Shown: positions 7,264 to 16,530 of the stretch, one piece after another | Position numbering within the stretch: position 1 is the stretch's first letter | Layout of the letters: each line of letters opens with the position of its first letter | NCBI GenBank assembly: GCA_017396085.1 | Contig: JAFQNC010000034.1 | Coordinates: 1-39,817 of the forward strand | Origin: Tidjanibacter sp. | Lineage (GTDB): Bacteria > Bacteroidota > Bacteroidia > Bacteroidales > Rikenellaceae | DNA: 39,817 bases | Reading direction: 5' to 3' | Notes under the pieces: generated by a model | Seen by the model: only the letters and a program-made list of their open reading frames with translations | Told to the model about the DNA's origin: nothing | Database searches by the model: none | Program-made: the position numbers and the translations under genes

Positions 7264-7302
7264 AAAAGCGGACTCTTCTTTCGAAGGGTCCGCTTTTTTT
7301 TT
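7264..7302 (+). terminator. Intrinsic terminator of ribosomal operon
   Basis: A 13-bp stem (7265-7277 with 7284-7296, one G-U pair) with a 6-nt loop, followed by nine Ts. It starts 24 nt after the rpmE2 stop. Confidence 0.95.
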
Positions 7303-7310
7303 GTTAGTGG

Positions 7311-7349
7311 CCTTAAGGCCCTTAAAGCCCTTAAAGTCCTTAAAGACCT
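7311..7349. repeat. 9-bp tandem repeat CCTTAAAGN
   Basis: Four consecutive 9-mers: CCTTAAGGC, CCTTAAAGC, CCTTAAAGT, CCTTAAAGA, then CCT. It lies between the convergent rpmE2 and heparinase genes. Confidence 0.85.
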
Positions 7350-7350
7350 A

Positions 7351-7375
7351 TTTACTAATTACTAATTACTCTTTG
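7351..7375. repeat. ACTAATTAC-type repeat
   Basis: TTTACTAATTACTAATTAC followed by TCTTTG. Same family as 2243-2288 and the inverted copy at 15097-15130. Confidence 0.8.
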
Positions 7376-7387
7376 TAAACCAAAGTG

Positions 7388-9331
7388 CTACTTGACAACC
7401 TTGATTTCAATGCCGTAGCGACCTCTCTTGGTGAGTGAGGTTGCGGTGAGAGTCAGGCGTTTGAGTTCGGGACCCCACACATTGGACAGGCGAGGGTCGG
7501 TCAGAGGAATGACCTCCACGGTAGGGGTAAATGCCTTGGCGTTGTAGTGCAACTCTACTCGTTTGCCCTCGGGTGTGGTGATGTCGATGATGCCCCTGCG
7601 CTCGGTGCTAATCTCACCCCACGAGAGGAAGTGGAGTTGGTTGGCAGCGGTGGCCTCTTTGAGGCTGAACTGCTCACTCACAACCACCTTGTTGGACTTC
7701 ACGCTGATGGTGCGTACCCACTCGTTGATGCCTGCCTCGGCAGGGTAGGCACCGGCAATGTCGGTGGTGAAGGTCTTACGCTGTTGGTCGGCCTTGGTGT
7801 TGCGTGCGGTCTGCTCTCGGCCGAACTTTTGGGAGTAGCCATTGATTGTGGGCAGGTTGTGGTAGCCGCTCTGCATTGTCCAAATGGAGTAGCGTTCTTT
7901 GCCGAATGTCTGTCGGGTGTAGGTGCCCACTCCGGCATCAATCAACACGGGGCTGTTGTCCACATAGAGTGAGAATGTGCCGATGTCGTTGTGGTTATGA
8001 CTCTCCTTGTTGTGTCCACCCTTTGTAGCAAGGAATATGGAGCCGTTGCGGATGTAGCAGAATTCGGTCTGTGGGTACCAAGTGAAGTCGTAGTTGGGCA
8101 CTGCGGGAGTGGCGGCAGCAAAGGAGTTCAGCCCTCTCAGGGCTTCGAGCCTGCGCCACATATCGCGTCCGCTCTTGCAGGCCTCGGCTTGTGGGGTGGA
8201 GCCATTGAGGGCAACCACATAGGCGGCCATTTGGCACATCTCTTCGCTCCCCACTGCGCTTCCGTAGCGGTGGATGAGCGACACGGGAGCACTATTTTTG
8301 GCACTCGCATCGGCAAAGTTCACCACCCAGTTGTTGCCCACATAGGAGCGGGCGATGTACTCGCCCATATTTTTGACCATCTTGTTGTCGAAAAATGAGA
8401 TGTTGCCTGCGGTGGCAAGATGCAACACGGAGAGGTAGTCGTAGACTTTGCCCGCAGCGTGTCCCCAATAGGCGGGGCCTTCCTCGCAAGCGCCATCCTC
8501 TTTTACATAGTTAAGGTAGACATCCACCGACTGCATTGTGCGATAGACGCCCTCGGCCAACCTCTCGGGGTCCTCTTCGAGTAGGAGCATACATTGGAGC
8601 ACGTTGCAGTTGCACCACGGATTCCAGTTGTTGATTGAGTGGTTGGGGTAGTGCTTTGCACCGGCCCACCAGAAGTCCTCGGGACGAGAGATGTAGGGCT
8701 CGATGATGCGCTCCTTCACCTCGGTGCGGATGCGCTCGTTGATGATGGGCGAGATGGCCTCAATCTCACTACCGAAGAAATAGGCCACCCAAGCCATTAG
8801 GGAGCCCGTGTCGCACGCCACGAGGTCCAAAACGTGCTGGTCTTTGATGGGCACCGAAGTGCGAGTACTTTGCATACTTCGGGCGTGGGCAGAGTTGGCC
8901 CACGTGGTCATCTCGCAGAGGTAGAACGAGCCATTGATGATTTGGTCAATAAAACGCCCCTTACCCTCGGCCAACTCAGCCAACACAAGGGTGGCAAGAG
9001 CCTTACAGTTGGGGTAGTGAATGTTCTCCATAATCTTACGGTTGCCTGTGCGCTCAAGGGCCAAATAGTCGGTGGCTTTGACGGTGGGCCAATTGTGCTT
9101 GAGGAGTTTTTCACCATTCTTGATGAGGGCAGGTTTAGCCTCTCCAACGAGGGCCTCCCACGCTGTGCGGTCGGTGTAGGCGGGGTAGGGAACCCACTCG
9201 CTCTTGGGAACGAGTAACTCTTTCAGTTGCTGCTGATTGGCAGCGTTCTGAAGCAGGTTGCGCTGGTCGGCACCAAGGGCACCGGTTAGCACTCCGAGCA
9301 GGAGTGTCGATAGGAGTAAGATGCGTTTCAT
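7388..9331 (-). CDS. Heparinase II/III-family polysaccharide lyase
   Basis: A 647-residue exported protein with signal peptide 1-20 (LLLGVLTGALG). An all-alpha (alpha/alpha toroid) domain covers roughly 60-400 with family landmarks NNWNPWCNCN (234-243) and DGACEEGPAYWGHAAG (279-294). A C-terminal beta-sandwich starts near 425 with the heparinase II/III hallmark SHNHNDIGTF (444-453), then VLIDAGVGTYTRQTFGKERYS and SGYHNLPTINGYSQ. Members cleave uronate-containing polysaccharides such as heparin/heparan sulfate or alginate by beta-elimination. The exact substrate cannot be told here, and no sulfatase or SusC/D pair is adjacent. It follows the alkaline phosphatase gene by 31 nt, so the two are probably cotranscribed and both act outside the cytoplasm. 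Confidence 0.85.
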   Translation of the reverse strand: MKRILLLSTLLLGVLTGALGADQRNLLQNAANQQQLKELLVPKSEWVPYPAYTDRTAWEALVGEAKPALIKNGEKLLKHNWPTVKATDYLALERTGNRKIMENIHYPNCKALATLVLAELAEGKGRFIDQIINGSFYLCEMTTWANSAHARSMQSTRTSVPIKDQHVLDLVACDTGSLMAWVAYFFGSEIEAISPIINERIRTEVKERIIEPYISRPEDFWWAGAKHYPNHSINNWNPWCNCNVLQCMLLLEEDPERLAEGVYRTMQSVDVYLNYVKEDGACEEGPAYWGHAAGKVYDYLSVLHLATAGNISFFDNKMVKNMGEYIARSYVGNNWVVNFADASAKNSAPVSLIHRYGSAVGSEEMCQMAAYVVALNGSTPQAEACKSGRDMWRRLEALRGLNSFAAATPAVPNYDFTWYPQTEFCYIRNGSIFLATKGGHNKESHNHNDIGTFSLYVDNSPVLIDAGVGTYTRQTFGKERYSIWTMQSGYHNLPTINGYSQKFGREQTARNTKADQQRKTFTTDIAGAYPAEAGINEWVRTISVKSNKVVVSEQFSLKEATAANQLHFLSWGEISTERRGIIDITTPEGKRVELHYNAKAFTPTVEVIPLTDPRLSNVWGPELKRLTLTATSLTKRGRYGIEIKVVK

Positions 9332-9362
9332 TGCTGGTGTATGTGTTTTTGCTGTGGTTCTC

Positions 9363-10493
9363 TTATTCGGTCAGGAGCGATTTCATAATGGTGGGGATGT
9401 CGGTATTTTCCAGCACTCGGCTGAAAGCATCGGCACCTGCGCCATAGGCAAAGATGGGGACCATACCGCCCGAGTGCCCACCGGTGGAGAAGTGGTATTC
9501 GTAGGGGTTCTGGGCCACGTCAAACCTGTTGTTATTATTTATAATGGTAAGACCTCCTGTTTCGTGGTCGGCCGTAACCACCACGAGGGTGCCGGGGTGG
9601 GTGTCGGCATAGTCGAAGGCAATTTTCACGGCAGCGTCAAAGTCGAGTATCTCGGCCACCACACCCTCAAGGTTGTTGCCGTGTGCTTCGCCATCAATTT
9701 GCGAGCCCTCCACCATCAGGAAGAAACCGCTCTTGGCGGCTTTGGCGTTGGCCGTGAGGATTTCCAAGGCCTTGGTGGTTGCATCGGGAAGGAAGGTGTC
9801 GCGACCTTTGAGGATGGAGGGAAGCCCCTTGCGTGCGGCGAGTATGCCTGCTTTGCCGGAGTGTACATCGGCAAGCCCCTCAAGCGAGGTGCTCATCGTG
9901 TAGCCTTTCTCTTGCAGTTTGGCCACAAGGTCCAGACTGTCAGCCCTCTGCGAGAAGAACTTTTGGCCACCGCCAAAGAATACGTCAATGTCGCTATCAA
10001 GGAATTGCTTTGCTATGCGGTCTTGGTCGTGGCGACTCTCAACGTGTCCAACGAAGGAGGCGGGTGTGGCGTGGGTTACGGCATAGGTGGCCACAACGCC
10101 CGTTGCCATACCGAGCCTTTCGGCCACCTCACGGATGTTCTCCACGGGCTGCTTGTCGGAGTCCACACCTATTGCTCCGTTGTAGGTCTTGGTGCCTGCG
10201 GCAAGGGCGGTACCTGCTGCTGCGGAGTCGGTGATGAGGTTGTTGGCCGAATAGGTCTTTTGGAGCCCTATGTATTCTGCCCTTTCGAGTGCGAGGGGGG
10301 CGTAGTCCTGCTCAATCATTGTGGCGGTGATGTGCGAAATGCCCATACCATCGCCAATCATAAATATGATGTTCTTTACTTCGGGCTCCTTCTCGGTGGG
10401 AATGTGGTTGATGAGTGAGATGAGGAGGCCGCCGATGAGTACTACCAGCGTACACTCAATGACGGTACGTAGGGTTTTACTGATTTTTTTCAT
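9363..10493 (-). CDS. Alkaline phosphatase
   Basis: A 376-residue phosphomonoesterase of the PhoA-type superfamily. An uncleaved-looking N-terminal membrane anchor (residues 11-28, VIECTLVVLIGGLLISLI) suggests tethering to the inner membrane with the catalytic domain in the periplasm. Active-site elements visible: metal Asp in IGDGMG (D48), nucleophile Ser90 in TDSAAAGTA, THAT (H141), EGSQID (E262, D267) with H271, TADHETGG (D309, H310), and GGHSGG (H340). SQID is followed by GEAHGNN rather than the usual WxxHxN, a small departure. At 376 residues it is shorter than E. coli PhoA and more like compact monomeric enzymes. First gene of a unit with the lyase; the -7 element is at 10529-10536, divergent from the RND operon. 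Confidence 0.92.
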   Translation of the reverse strand: MKKISKTLRTVIECTLVVLIGGLLISLINHIPTEKEPEVKNIIFMIGDGMGISHITATMIEQDYAPLALERAEYIGLQKTYSANNLITDSAAAGTALAAGTKTYNGAIGVDSDKQPVENIREVAERLGMATGVVATYAVTHATPASFVGHVESRHDQDRIAKQFLDSDIDVFFGGGQKFFSQRADSLDLVAKLQEKGYTMSTSLEGLADVHSGKAGILAARKGLPSILKGRDTFLPDATTKALEILTANAKAAKSGFFLMVEGSQIDGEAHGNNLEGVVAEILDFDAAVKIAFDYADTHPGTLVVVTADHETGGLTIINNNNRFDVAQNPYEYHFSTGGHSGGMVPIFAYGAGADAFSRVLENTDIPTIMKSLLTE

Positions 10494-10528
10494 TTTAGTT
10501 TGTAGTATGTGTGAGTTTGAAATTCATA

Positions 10529-10536
10529 CAAAGGTA
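10529..10536 (-). promoter_or_regulatory. -7 element of alkaline phosphatase promoter
   Basis: Reads TACCTTTG on the minus strand, 35 nt upstream of the start at 10493. I saw no PHO-box-like direct repeats. Confidence 0.6.
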
Positions 10537-10577
10537 GCAAAAAAACGCTGAAGTTGTGCTTTATTTCACACAACTTG

Positions 10578-10608
10578 TTGCTAAAACCCTGCAAAATGGG
10601 TATCTTTG
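10578..10608 (+). promoter_or_regulatory. RND efflux operon promoter
   Basis: TTG at 10578-10580, a 20-nt spacer, then TATCTTTG at 10601-10608: a good match to the Bacteroidetes housekeeping promoter. It leaves a leader of about 115-120 nt before the adaptor gene. Confidence 0.7.
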
Positions 10609-10732
10609 CACGCAAGACGTGCAATGCCGAGGGGTCCAAAAATAGCTCTCCTGTGTGGGCGTGTGGGCAATAAATTGGTGGCATTGAGCGTTGTGAGAAA
10701 CGTATTTAATATCCAAAAACAGTTAAATATTG

Positions 10733-11914
10733 ATGAAACGAGTAGTTCTATTTTTTGTTGCATTAACGGCCCTTGCAACGCTCTCTTCGTGTGGAGAACG
10801 TGCGCAGAAACAGCCGACCGTGGAGAAAACCTACAAGATTATGACCGTGGAGTCGGCCGACCGTACCCTCAAAACGGGTTATAGTGCCACCATCAACGGT
10901 TGCCAAACAGTGGAAATTCGCCCGCAGGTGAGCGGTATGATTACCGAAATTCTTATCAACGAGGGTGACTTCGTGAGCAAAGGTCAGGTACTCTTTGTCA
11001 TCGACCAGACTCCCTACAAGGCAGCCTATGAGATTGCACAGGCCAACGTAAAGAGTGCCGAGGCAAGCCTTGCCACGGCCCAACTTATTCTCGACAGCAA
11101 CAAGGAACTCTTTGCGCAGGATGTGGTGTCGGAGTTTGACCTGATGACCTCTCGTAACGACCTTGCCGAGGCTGAGGCCCGCTTGGCACTGGCGAGGGCA
11201 GAGGAGATTAACGCCACCAACAACCTCTCCTACACCGAGGTGCGCTCGCCTGTGAATGGCGTTGCGAGTATGATTCCCTACCGTGTGGGCGCACTGGTGA
11301 GCAGCAACATCAATATGCCTCTGGTTACGGTGTCTGACGATAGCGAGGTCTACGCCTACTTCTCTATGGCGGAGAACACTATGCTCGATATGATTCAGCA
11401 ATATGGCTCTCTGCGTGAGGCTATGAGGGAGATGCCCGAGGTGGAACTCGTTATGAGCAACGGACAGACCTACAAACACAAGGGCCACATTGACGCCATC
11501 AGTGGTACCATCAGTGCCACCACCGGTGCTGTGAGTCTGCGTGCATCGTTCCCCAACCGCCAGCGACTGCTGCGTGATGGTGGTAGTGGTCAGGTGGTGA
11601 TTCCTTCGGTGTTGAAGGATGCCATTGTAATTCCTCAGGCAGCCACCTATGAACTTCAAGAGCGCATCTTTGTCTACAAGGTTGTAGACGGTAGGGCTGT
11701 TTCGAGTCAGATTAAGGTTATGGCCCAAAATAACGGTGTGGAGTATATCGTAACCGAGGGCCTCAGTGTGGGCGATGTGATTGTGGCCGAGGGTGCAGGT
11801 CTTGTGCGTGAGGGTGCAGTCATCAAAACCGCCGAGCAGGTGGCCGCCGAGCAGGCCGCAGCACAGCAGGCTGCTCAGGCCTTGGCCGATAGTTTGAGTG
11901 TAGTGAACGAGTAA
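10733..11914 (+). CDS. RND efflux periplasmic adaptor (AcrA/MexA-like lipoprotein)
   Basis: A 393-residue membrane-fusion protein. The lipobox TLSSC puts the lipidated Cys at residue 20. Then come the lipoyl/barrel-sandwich half (CQTVEIRPQVSGMITEILINEGDFVSKGQVLFVID), a helical hairpin of about 90-150 rich in Ala/Glu, the second lipoyl half (LSYTEVRSPVNGVASMIPYRVGALV) and a beta-barrel/membrane-proximal region. It bridges the inner-membrane pump and the outer-membrane channel. The C-terminus ends in an Ala/Gln-rich stretch (EQVAAEQAAAQQAAQAL). I start at the ATG at 10733, not the TTG 3 nt earlier. First gene of a three-gene operon, 22 nt ahead of the pump. No TetR/AraC-type regulator is adjacent, so control is not visible here. 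Confidence 0.93.
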   Translation: MKRVVLFFVALTALATLSSCGERAQKQPTVEKTYKIMTVESADRTLKTGYSATINGCQTVEIRPQVSGMITEILINEGDFVSKGQVLFVIDQTPYKAAYEIAQANVKSAEASLATAQLILDSNKELFAQDVVSEFDLMTSRNDLAEAEARLALARAEEINATNNLSYTEVRSPVNGVASMIPYRVGALVSSNINMPLVTVSDDSEVYAYFSMAENTMLDMIQQYGSLREAMREMPEVELVMSNGQTYKHKGHIDAISGTISATTGAVSLRASFPNRQRLLRDGGSGQVVIPSVLKDAIVIPQAATYELQERIFVYKVVDGRAVSSQIKVMAQNNGVEYIVTEGLSVGDVIVAEGAGLVREGAVIKTAEQVAAEQAAAQQAAQALADSLSVVNE

Positions 11915-11924
11915 ACAGAGAGGG

Positions 11925-11930
11925 AAGGAG
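11925..11930 (+). promoter_or_regulatory. AAGGAG ribosome-binding site of RND pump gene
   Basis: AAGGAG with a 6-nt spacer to the ATG at 11937. One of only three SD-like sites I noticed in the window. Confidence 0.5.
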
Positions 11931-11936
11931 CAGATT

Positions 11937-14900
11937 ATGAACATTAGGACATTTATCGACCGTCCCATCTTTGCGGGTGTCATCTCTGTAATTATCGTGT
12001 TGCTGGGAGGCATTTGTCTTGTGGGACTCCCCGTGGAGCAGTTCCCCGAGATTGCTCCACCCACGGTTAGTGTGTCGGCCAACTATGCCGGAGCCAATGC
12101 CGAGACGGTGCAGAGGAGTGTGGTTATTCCTCTGGAGGAGGCCATCAACGGTGTGGAGAATATGATGTATATGACCTCATCGGCCACCAACAACGGCTCG
12201 GCTAACATTCAGATTTACTTCCGCCAAGGCACCAATGCCGATATGGCGATGGTGAATGTGCAGAACCGAATTGCTTCGGCTCAGGGCCTTCTGCCTGCCG
12301 AGGTAACCCGCAGTGGTGTGAGCGTGCGCAAGAGGCAGACCAGCCGCATCAAGACGCTGGCTATCTATAGCCCCGATGACTCGTTTGACGAGAGGTTTAT
12401 TAGTAACTATCTGAAAATCAATATTGAGCCCCGACTCTCGCGTATTGCGGGTGTGGGTGAGGTCGATGTTAGGGGTGCCGACTACTCGCTGCGCATTTGG
12501 CTCGACCCTGCAAAGATGGCCAAGTACTCCCTTATGCCCTCCGACATCAGCAAGGTGCTTGCCGAGCAGAACTTGGAGGCTCCCACGGGAACGCTTGGTG
12601 CCGACTCGGAGAACACCTTCCGCTATGTGCTCAAATATAGGGGCCGCTACGACCGTGAGGAGGACTACGCCAATATGGTCGTTAGGGCCGAGAGCGATGG
12701 TACGGTGTTGAGGCTTAAGGATGTGGCGAGGGTTGAACTCGGCTCAATGAGCTACGACTACATCGGTAAGGTGAACGGCCACCCGGGCACCACGCTGATG
12801 ATTTCCCAGACCTCGGGCTCCAACGCCAATGAGATTATTGAGGCTGTGGACCGTGAGGTTGAGGAGATTCGCAAAAACCTGCCCAAGGGTTTGGAGATTG
12901 TGGACCTTATGAGTACCAAAGACTTCCTTGACGCCTCCATTGCGAGTGTGATTGAAACGCTCCTCTTGGCCATCATTTTGGTGGTGCTGGTGGTGTATGT
13001 CTTCTTGCAGAGTTTTCGTTCCACGCTCATTCCCTCGCTGGCTATCATTGTGTCGCTGATTGGTACCTTTGCATTCCTTTCGGTGGCAGGTTTTAGTTTG
13101 AATATGATTACCCTGTTCGCACTGGTGCTTGTGATTGGTACGGTGGTGGACAACGCCATTGTGGTGGTGGAGGCCGTGCAGGCCAAGTTTGATGCGGGCT
13201 ACCGCTCGCCCTACCTCGCCACGGTGGATGCAATGAAGGGTATTAGCAGTGCGCTGGTGGCAACCACCTTTGTCTTTATGGCGGTGTTTATCCCTGTGTG
13301 CTTTATGGGCGGAACAACGGGTACTTTCTACACCCAGTTTGGTCTGACTATGGCTGTGGCTGTGGGTATCTCGCTTGTGAACTCAATGACTTTGAGCCCT
13401 GCGCTGTGTGCCCTGCTGATGAAGCCCCACACGGTGGGCGAAGATGGCAAGATGAGCTTCTCGGCTCGCTTCCACGTGGCTTTTGATGCGGGCTTCAAGG
13501 GGCTTGTGAACCGCTACAAGAAGGGTGTGTTCTTTATGCTCCGCCGCCGCTGGCTGGCTTGGCTGCTGGTGATTGCAGCGGTTGGTGGCCTGTTCTATAT
13601 GATGAGCACCACCAAGACGGGTCTTGTGCCCAAGGAAGATATGGGCTCCATCAACATTGACGTGCAGACACCTCCGGGTACCAACTTGGGCGAAACGGTG
13701 AGGGTTATGGAGCAAATATCCAATCGCTTGGATGCCATTGAGCAGATTGAGGCCTACTCCTACACCACCGGTTTCGGTATGATGAGTGGTGTGGGCTCCT
13801 CGTGCGGTGGTTTCAACATCAGGTTGAACGACTGGGCAGAGCGTACCGAAGAGGGCGATGACATCGACTCTGTGATTGAGCAAATCTATGCCGCCACGGC
13901 CGACATTACCTCGGCTAAGATTATGGTCTTCACGCGCGGTATGATTCCCGGCTATGGCGCAAGTAGTGGCTTTGAACTCTATGTGCAGGACCAGAAGGGT
14001 GGTACCATTGAGGACCTCAAGACCATCACCGACAACCTCATTGTGGAACTCAATAAGAGGCCGGAAATTGGTAGGGCAAGCACCTCGTTTGACACCAAGT
14101 ATCCGCAGTACCTGCTGGAGGTAGATGCTGCAAGGTGTAAGCGTAACGGCGTGTCGCCCAGTGATGTGCTGAGTGTTGTGTCGGGCTATGTGGGTGGCTC
14201 CTATGCTTCCAATATGAACCGCTTCTCAAAACTATACAGGGTTATGGTGCAGGCTTCGGCCGAGAGCAGGCTCGACACGGAGGCTATGAACAATATGTTT
14301 GTGCGCAACTCGGCAGGCGAGATGTCGCCCATCAGCCAATATGTAACTCTCACACGTATCTATGGCCCGCAGTCTATTTCGAGGTTTAACCTCTTCTCGG
14401 CCATTTCGGTCAATGGTCAGGCAGCCAACGGCTACTCCTCGGGTGAGGCCATCAAGGCTGTGAGGGAGGTTGCGGCCGATGTGCTGCCCGCAGGCTATGG
14501 CTATGAGTTTGGCGGTATGTCGCGTGAGGAGGCCTCGGGAGGTAGCTCCACGGCCATCATCTTTGTGATATGCGTGGTGTTCATCTACCTCATCCTGTGC
14601 GCACTCTATGAGAGTATCTTCATCCCCATTGTGGTGATTTTGGCTGTGCCATTTGGTCTTGCAGGTAGCTTCTTGTTTGCCAATATGTTTGGCTTGGAGA
14701 ACAACATCTACCTCCAAATCGGTCTGCTTATGCTTATCGGTCTGCTGGCCAAGACGGCCATTCTGATTACCGAATATGCCTCGGTACGCAGGGCAGAGGG
14801 TATGTCCATACCTATGGCGGCCCTGTCGGCAGCCAAGGCAAGGTTGAGGGCAATTCTGATGACCTCGCTCACAATGGTGTTCGGTATGTTGCCTATGATG

Positions 14901-15089
14901 TTCGCCACGGGTGTGGGTGCCAATGGTAACATATCCATCGGTGTGGGCACCGTGGGCGGTATGCTCATCGGTACCATCGCACTGCTCTTTGTGGTGCCGG
15001 CACTGTTCATCATCTTCCAGACCATCGAGGAGAAGGTTATGCCCAAGAGGGAGAAGCCGCAGATTGCCGAGGAGAGCAGCGCGGAATAG
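11937..15089 (+). CDS. RND multidrug efflux transporter (AcrB/HAE1 family)
   Basis: A 1050-residue inner-membrane proton/drug antiporter of full family length with twelve expected transmembrane helices and two large periplasmic loops. Landmarks: N-terminal FIDRPIFAGVISVIIVLLGG, PEIAPPTVSVSANYAGANAETV, a TM4 motif GTVVDNAIVVVE (D405-N406) and a TM10 motif IGLLAKTAILITEYA. AcrB uses an Asp-Asp pair in TM4 with a Lys in TM10 for proton transfer. Here the first Asp and the Lys are kept but the second Asp is Asn. Substrate range is unknown; HAE1-type features argue for organic compounds and not heavy metals. It acts with the adaptor upstream and the outer-membrane factor downstream. Confidence 0.94.
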   Translation: MNIRTFIDRPIFAGVISVIIVLLGGICLVGLPVEQFPEIAPPTVSVSANYAGANAETVQRSVVIPLEEAINGVENMMYMTSSATNNGSANIQIYFRQGTNADMAMVNVQNRIASAQGLLPAEVTRSGVSVRKRQTSRIKTLAIYSPDDSFDERFISNYLKINIEPRLSRIAGVGEVDVRGADYSLRIWLDPAKMAKYSLMPSDISKVLAEQNLEAPTGTLGADSENTFRYVLKYRGRYDREEDYANMVVRAESDGTVLRLKDVARVELGSMSYDYIGKVNGHPGTTLMISQTSGSNANEIIEAVDREVEEIRKNLPKGLEIVDLMSTKDFLDASIASVIETLLLAIILVVLVVYVFLQSFRSTLIPSLAIIVSLIGTFAFLSVAGFSLNMITLFALVLVIGTVVDNAIVVVEAVQAKFDAGYRSPYLATVDAMKGISSALVATTFVFMAVFIPVCFMGGTTGTFYTQFGLTMAVAVGISLVNSMTLSPALCALLMKPHTVGEDGKMSFSARFHVAFDAGFKGLVNRYKKGVFFMLRRRWLAWLLVIAAVGGLFYMMSTTKTGLVPKEDMGSINIDVQTPPGTNLGETVRVMEQISNRLDAIEQIEAYSYTTGFGMMSGVGSSCGGFNIRLNDWAERTEEGDDIDSVIEQIYAATADITSAKIMVFTRGMIPGYGASSGFELYVQDQKGGTIEDLKTITDNLIVELNKRPEIGRASTSFDTKYPQYLLEVDAARCKRNGVSPSDVLSVVSGYVGGSYASNMNRFSKLYRVMVQASAESRLDTEAMNNMFVRNSAGEMSPISQYVTLTRIYGPQSISRFNLFSAISVNGQAANGYSSGEAIKAVREVAADVLPAGYGYEFGGMSREEASGGSSTAIIFVICVVFIYLILCALYESIFIPIVVILAVPFGLAGSFLFANMFGLENNIYLQIGLLMLIGLLAKTAILITEYASVRRAEGMSIPMAALSAAKARLRAILMTSLTMVFGMLPMMFATGVGANGNISIGVGTVGGMLIGTIALLFVVPALFIIFQTIEEKVMPKREKPQIAEESSAE

Positions 15090-15096
15090 TGTGGAA

Positions 15097-15130
15097 TAAA
15101 GAGTAGTTAGTAAAGAGTAATTAGTAAATA
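15097..15130. repeat. Inverted ACTAATTAC-type repeat within the efflux operon
   Basis: The reverse complement of the TTTACTAATTACTC repeat family (compare 2243-2288), placed between the pump and outer-membrane factor genes, so it should be in the mRNA. Confidence 0.8.
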
Positions 15131-15159
15131 ACAAAAAATATTTTTTTTCATTGGAACGG

Positions 15160-16530
15160 ATGAAAAAGATAGTATCACATATCGTAGCGTGTGTGGCTGT
15201 GGCACTGCTGGCGAGCAGTTGCAGCCTCTACACCAAGTTTGAACGTCCACAGGTGCGTAACCTCCACGAACTCTATCCGGCCGACACTACGCATAGTCGC
15301 TTGGCCGACCTCAGCTGGAGGGAGTTCTTCACGGACACATTGTTGCAGAACTACATCGCCAGAGGCTTGGAGTATAACATCGACCTGCGTAAGGCCCACG
15401 CCAATGTGGTGCAGGCTGAGGCTACCCTTGAAGCAGCCAAACTCGCCTTCCTGCCCAGCGTGAAGGCTTCGCTGAATGCCACACTCGGTGGCGGTAGTGG
15501 TAGCGATGGGGCGACCTTTTCGTATGACCTTACTCCCTCGGCTTCGTGGGAGGTAGACGCCTTTGGTAGGTTGCGCAATGCGGAGAGGGGAGCAGCGGCT
15601 TCCCACGAGGCTATGGTGTTCTATGAGCAAGCCGTAAGGAGCAAACTCATCGTAACCATTGCCAACAGCTACTACACCCTGCTGATGCTTGACGAGCAAC
15701 TCAAAACCAGCCAGCGCACACTCGACACTTGGGAGGAGAACATCCGAACTCTTACGGCACTCAAACGTGCAGGTAAGGCCACCGAGGCGGCCGTGTTGCA
15801 GGCCAAGGCGAACAAGTATAGCATTGAGGGCTCGGTGCTCACTCTGGAGCGACAAATCTCCGAGCAGGAGAACGCCTTGGCAACCCTTATGGGTGTGTTG
15901 CCCTTTGAGATTGCAAGGGGCACGCTCAAGGAGCAAACCTTCCCTGAGGAGTTCTCGGTTGGTGTACCCTTGGAGTTGGTGGCTCTGCGCCCCGATGTGA
16001 GGGTGGCTGAGGCTGAATTAGCCACCAAGTTCTATGCGGTGAATGAGGCCAAGGCGGCCTTCTACCCCTCCATAACTCTCACCGGCTCGGCAGGTTGGAG
16101 CGATGCGGCAGGTAGGGCTATTGCCAACCCCGGGGAGTTCATCGCACGAATGGTGGGTGGTATCGTGCAACCCATTTTCGCAAAGGGTGCCAACAAGTCC
16201 CGACTGAAAATTGCCGAGGCCCAGCAGGAGGCTGCCATTATGCAGTATCGCCAAACACTGCTCAATGCGGGTGCCGAGGTGAACAATGCGGTGATGTTGT
16301 GGCAGTCGGCCCAAAAACGACTCGCCATTGACCTCAAGCAGGTGGTTACACTGCGTGCTGCGGTCTACAACACACAGCTGCTGATGAAATATGGCTCGGC
16401 AAGTTACCTTGAGGTGCTCACCGCACAGCAAAACCTGCTCAATGCGGAGTTGGCGGAGAGTTCCGACCGCTATGCCGAAATTCAGGGTATCATCAGTTTG
16501 TACTATGCCTTGGGTGGCGGCGTGAATTAG
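15160..16530 (+). CDS. RND outer-membrane factor lipoprotein (TolC/OprM-like)
   Basis: A 456-residue outer-membrane channel of the OprM/NodT type. Lipobox LLASSC gives Cys21. The mature part has two outer-membrane-efflux repeats: the first around 60-240 (WREFFTDTLLQNYIARGLEYNIDLRKAHANVVQAEATLEAAK), the second around 265-450, with the typical LVALRPDVRVAEAELATKFYAVNEAKAAFYPSITLTGSAGW and LLMKYGSASYLEVLTAQQNLLNAEL. It completes the tripartite pump. The start is the ATG at 15160; an in-frame TTG lies 9 nt earlier. The 70-nt gap to the pump gene holds an AT-rich repeat but no terminator, so cotranscription is likely. Confidence 0.93.
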   Translation: MKKIVSHIVACVAVALLASSCSLYTKFERPQVRNLHELYPADTTHSRLADLSWREFFTDTLLQNYIARGLEYNIDLRKAHANVVQAEATLEAAKLAFLPSVKASLNATLGGGSGSDGATFSYDLTPSASWEVDAFGRLRNAERGAAASHEAMVFYEQAVRSKLIVTIANSYYTLLMLDEQLKTSQRTLDTWEENIRTLTALKRAGKATEAAVLQAKANKYSIEGSVLTLERQISEQENALATLMGVLPFEIARGTLKEQTFPEEFSVGVPLELVALRPDVRVAEAELATKFYAVNEAKAAFYPSITLTGSAGWSDAAGRAIANPGEFIARMVGGIVQPIFAKGANKSRLKIAEAQQEAAIMQYRQTLLNAGAEVNNAVMLWQSAQKRLAIDLKQVVTLRAAVYNTQLLMKYGSASYLEVLTAQQNLLNAELAESSDRYAEIQGIISLYYALGGGVN

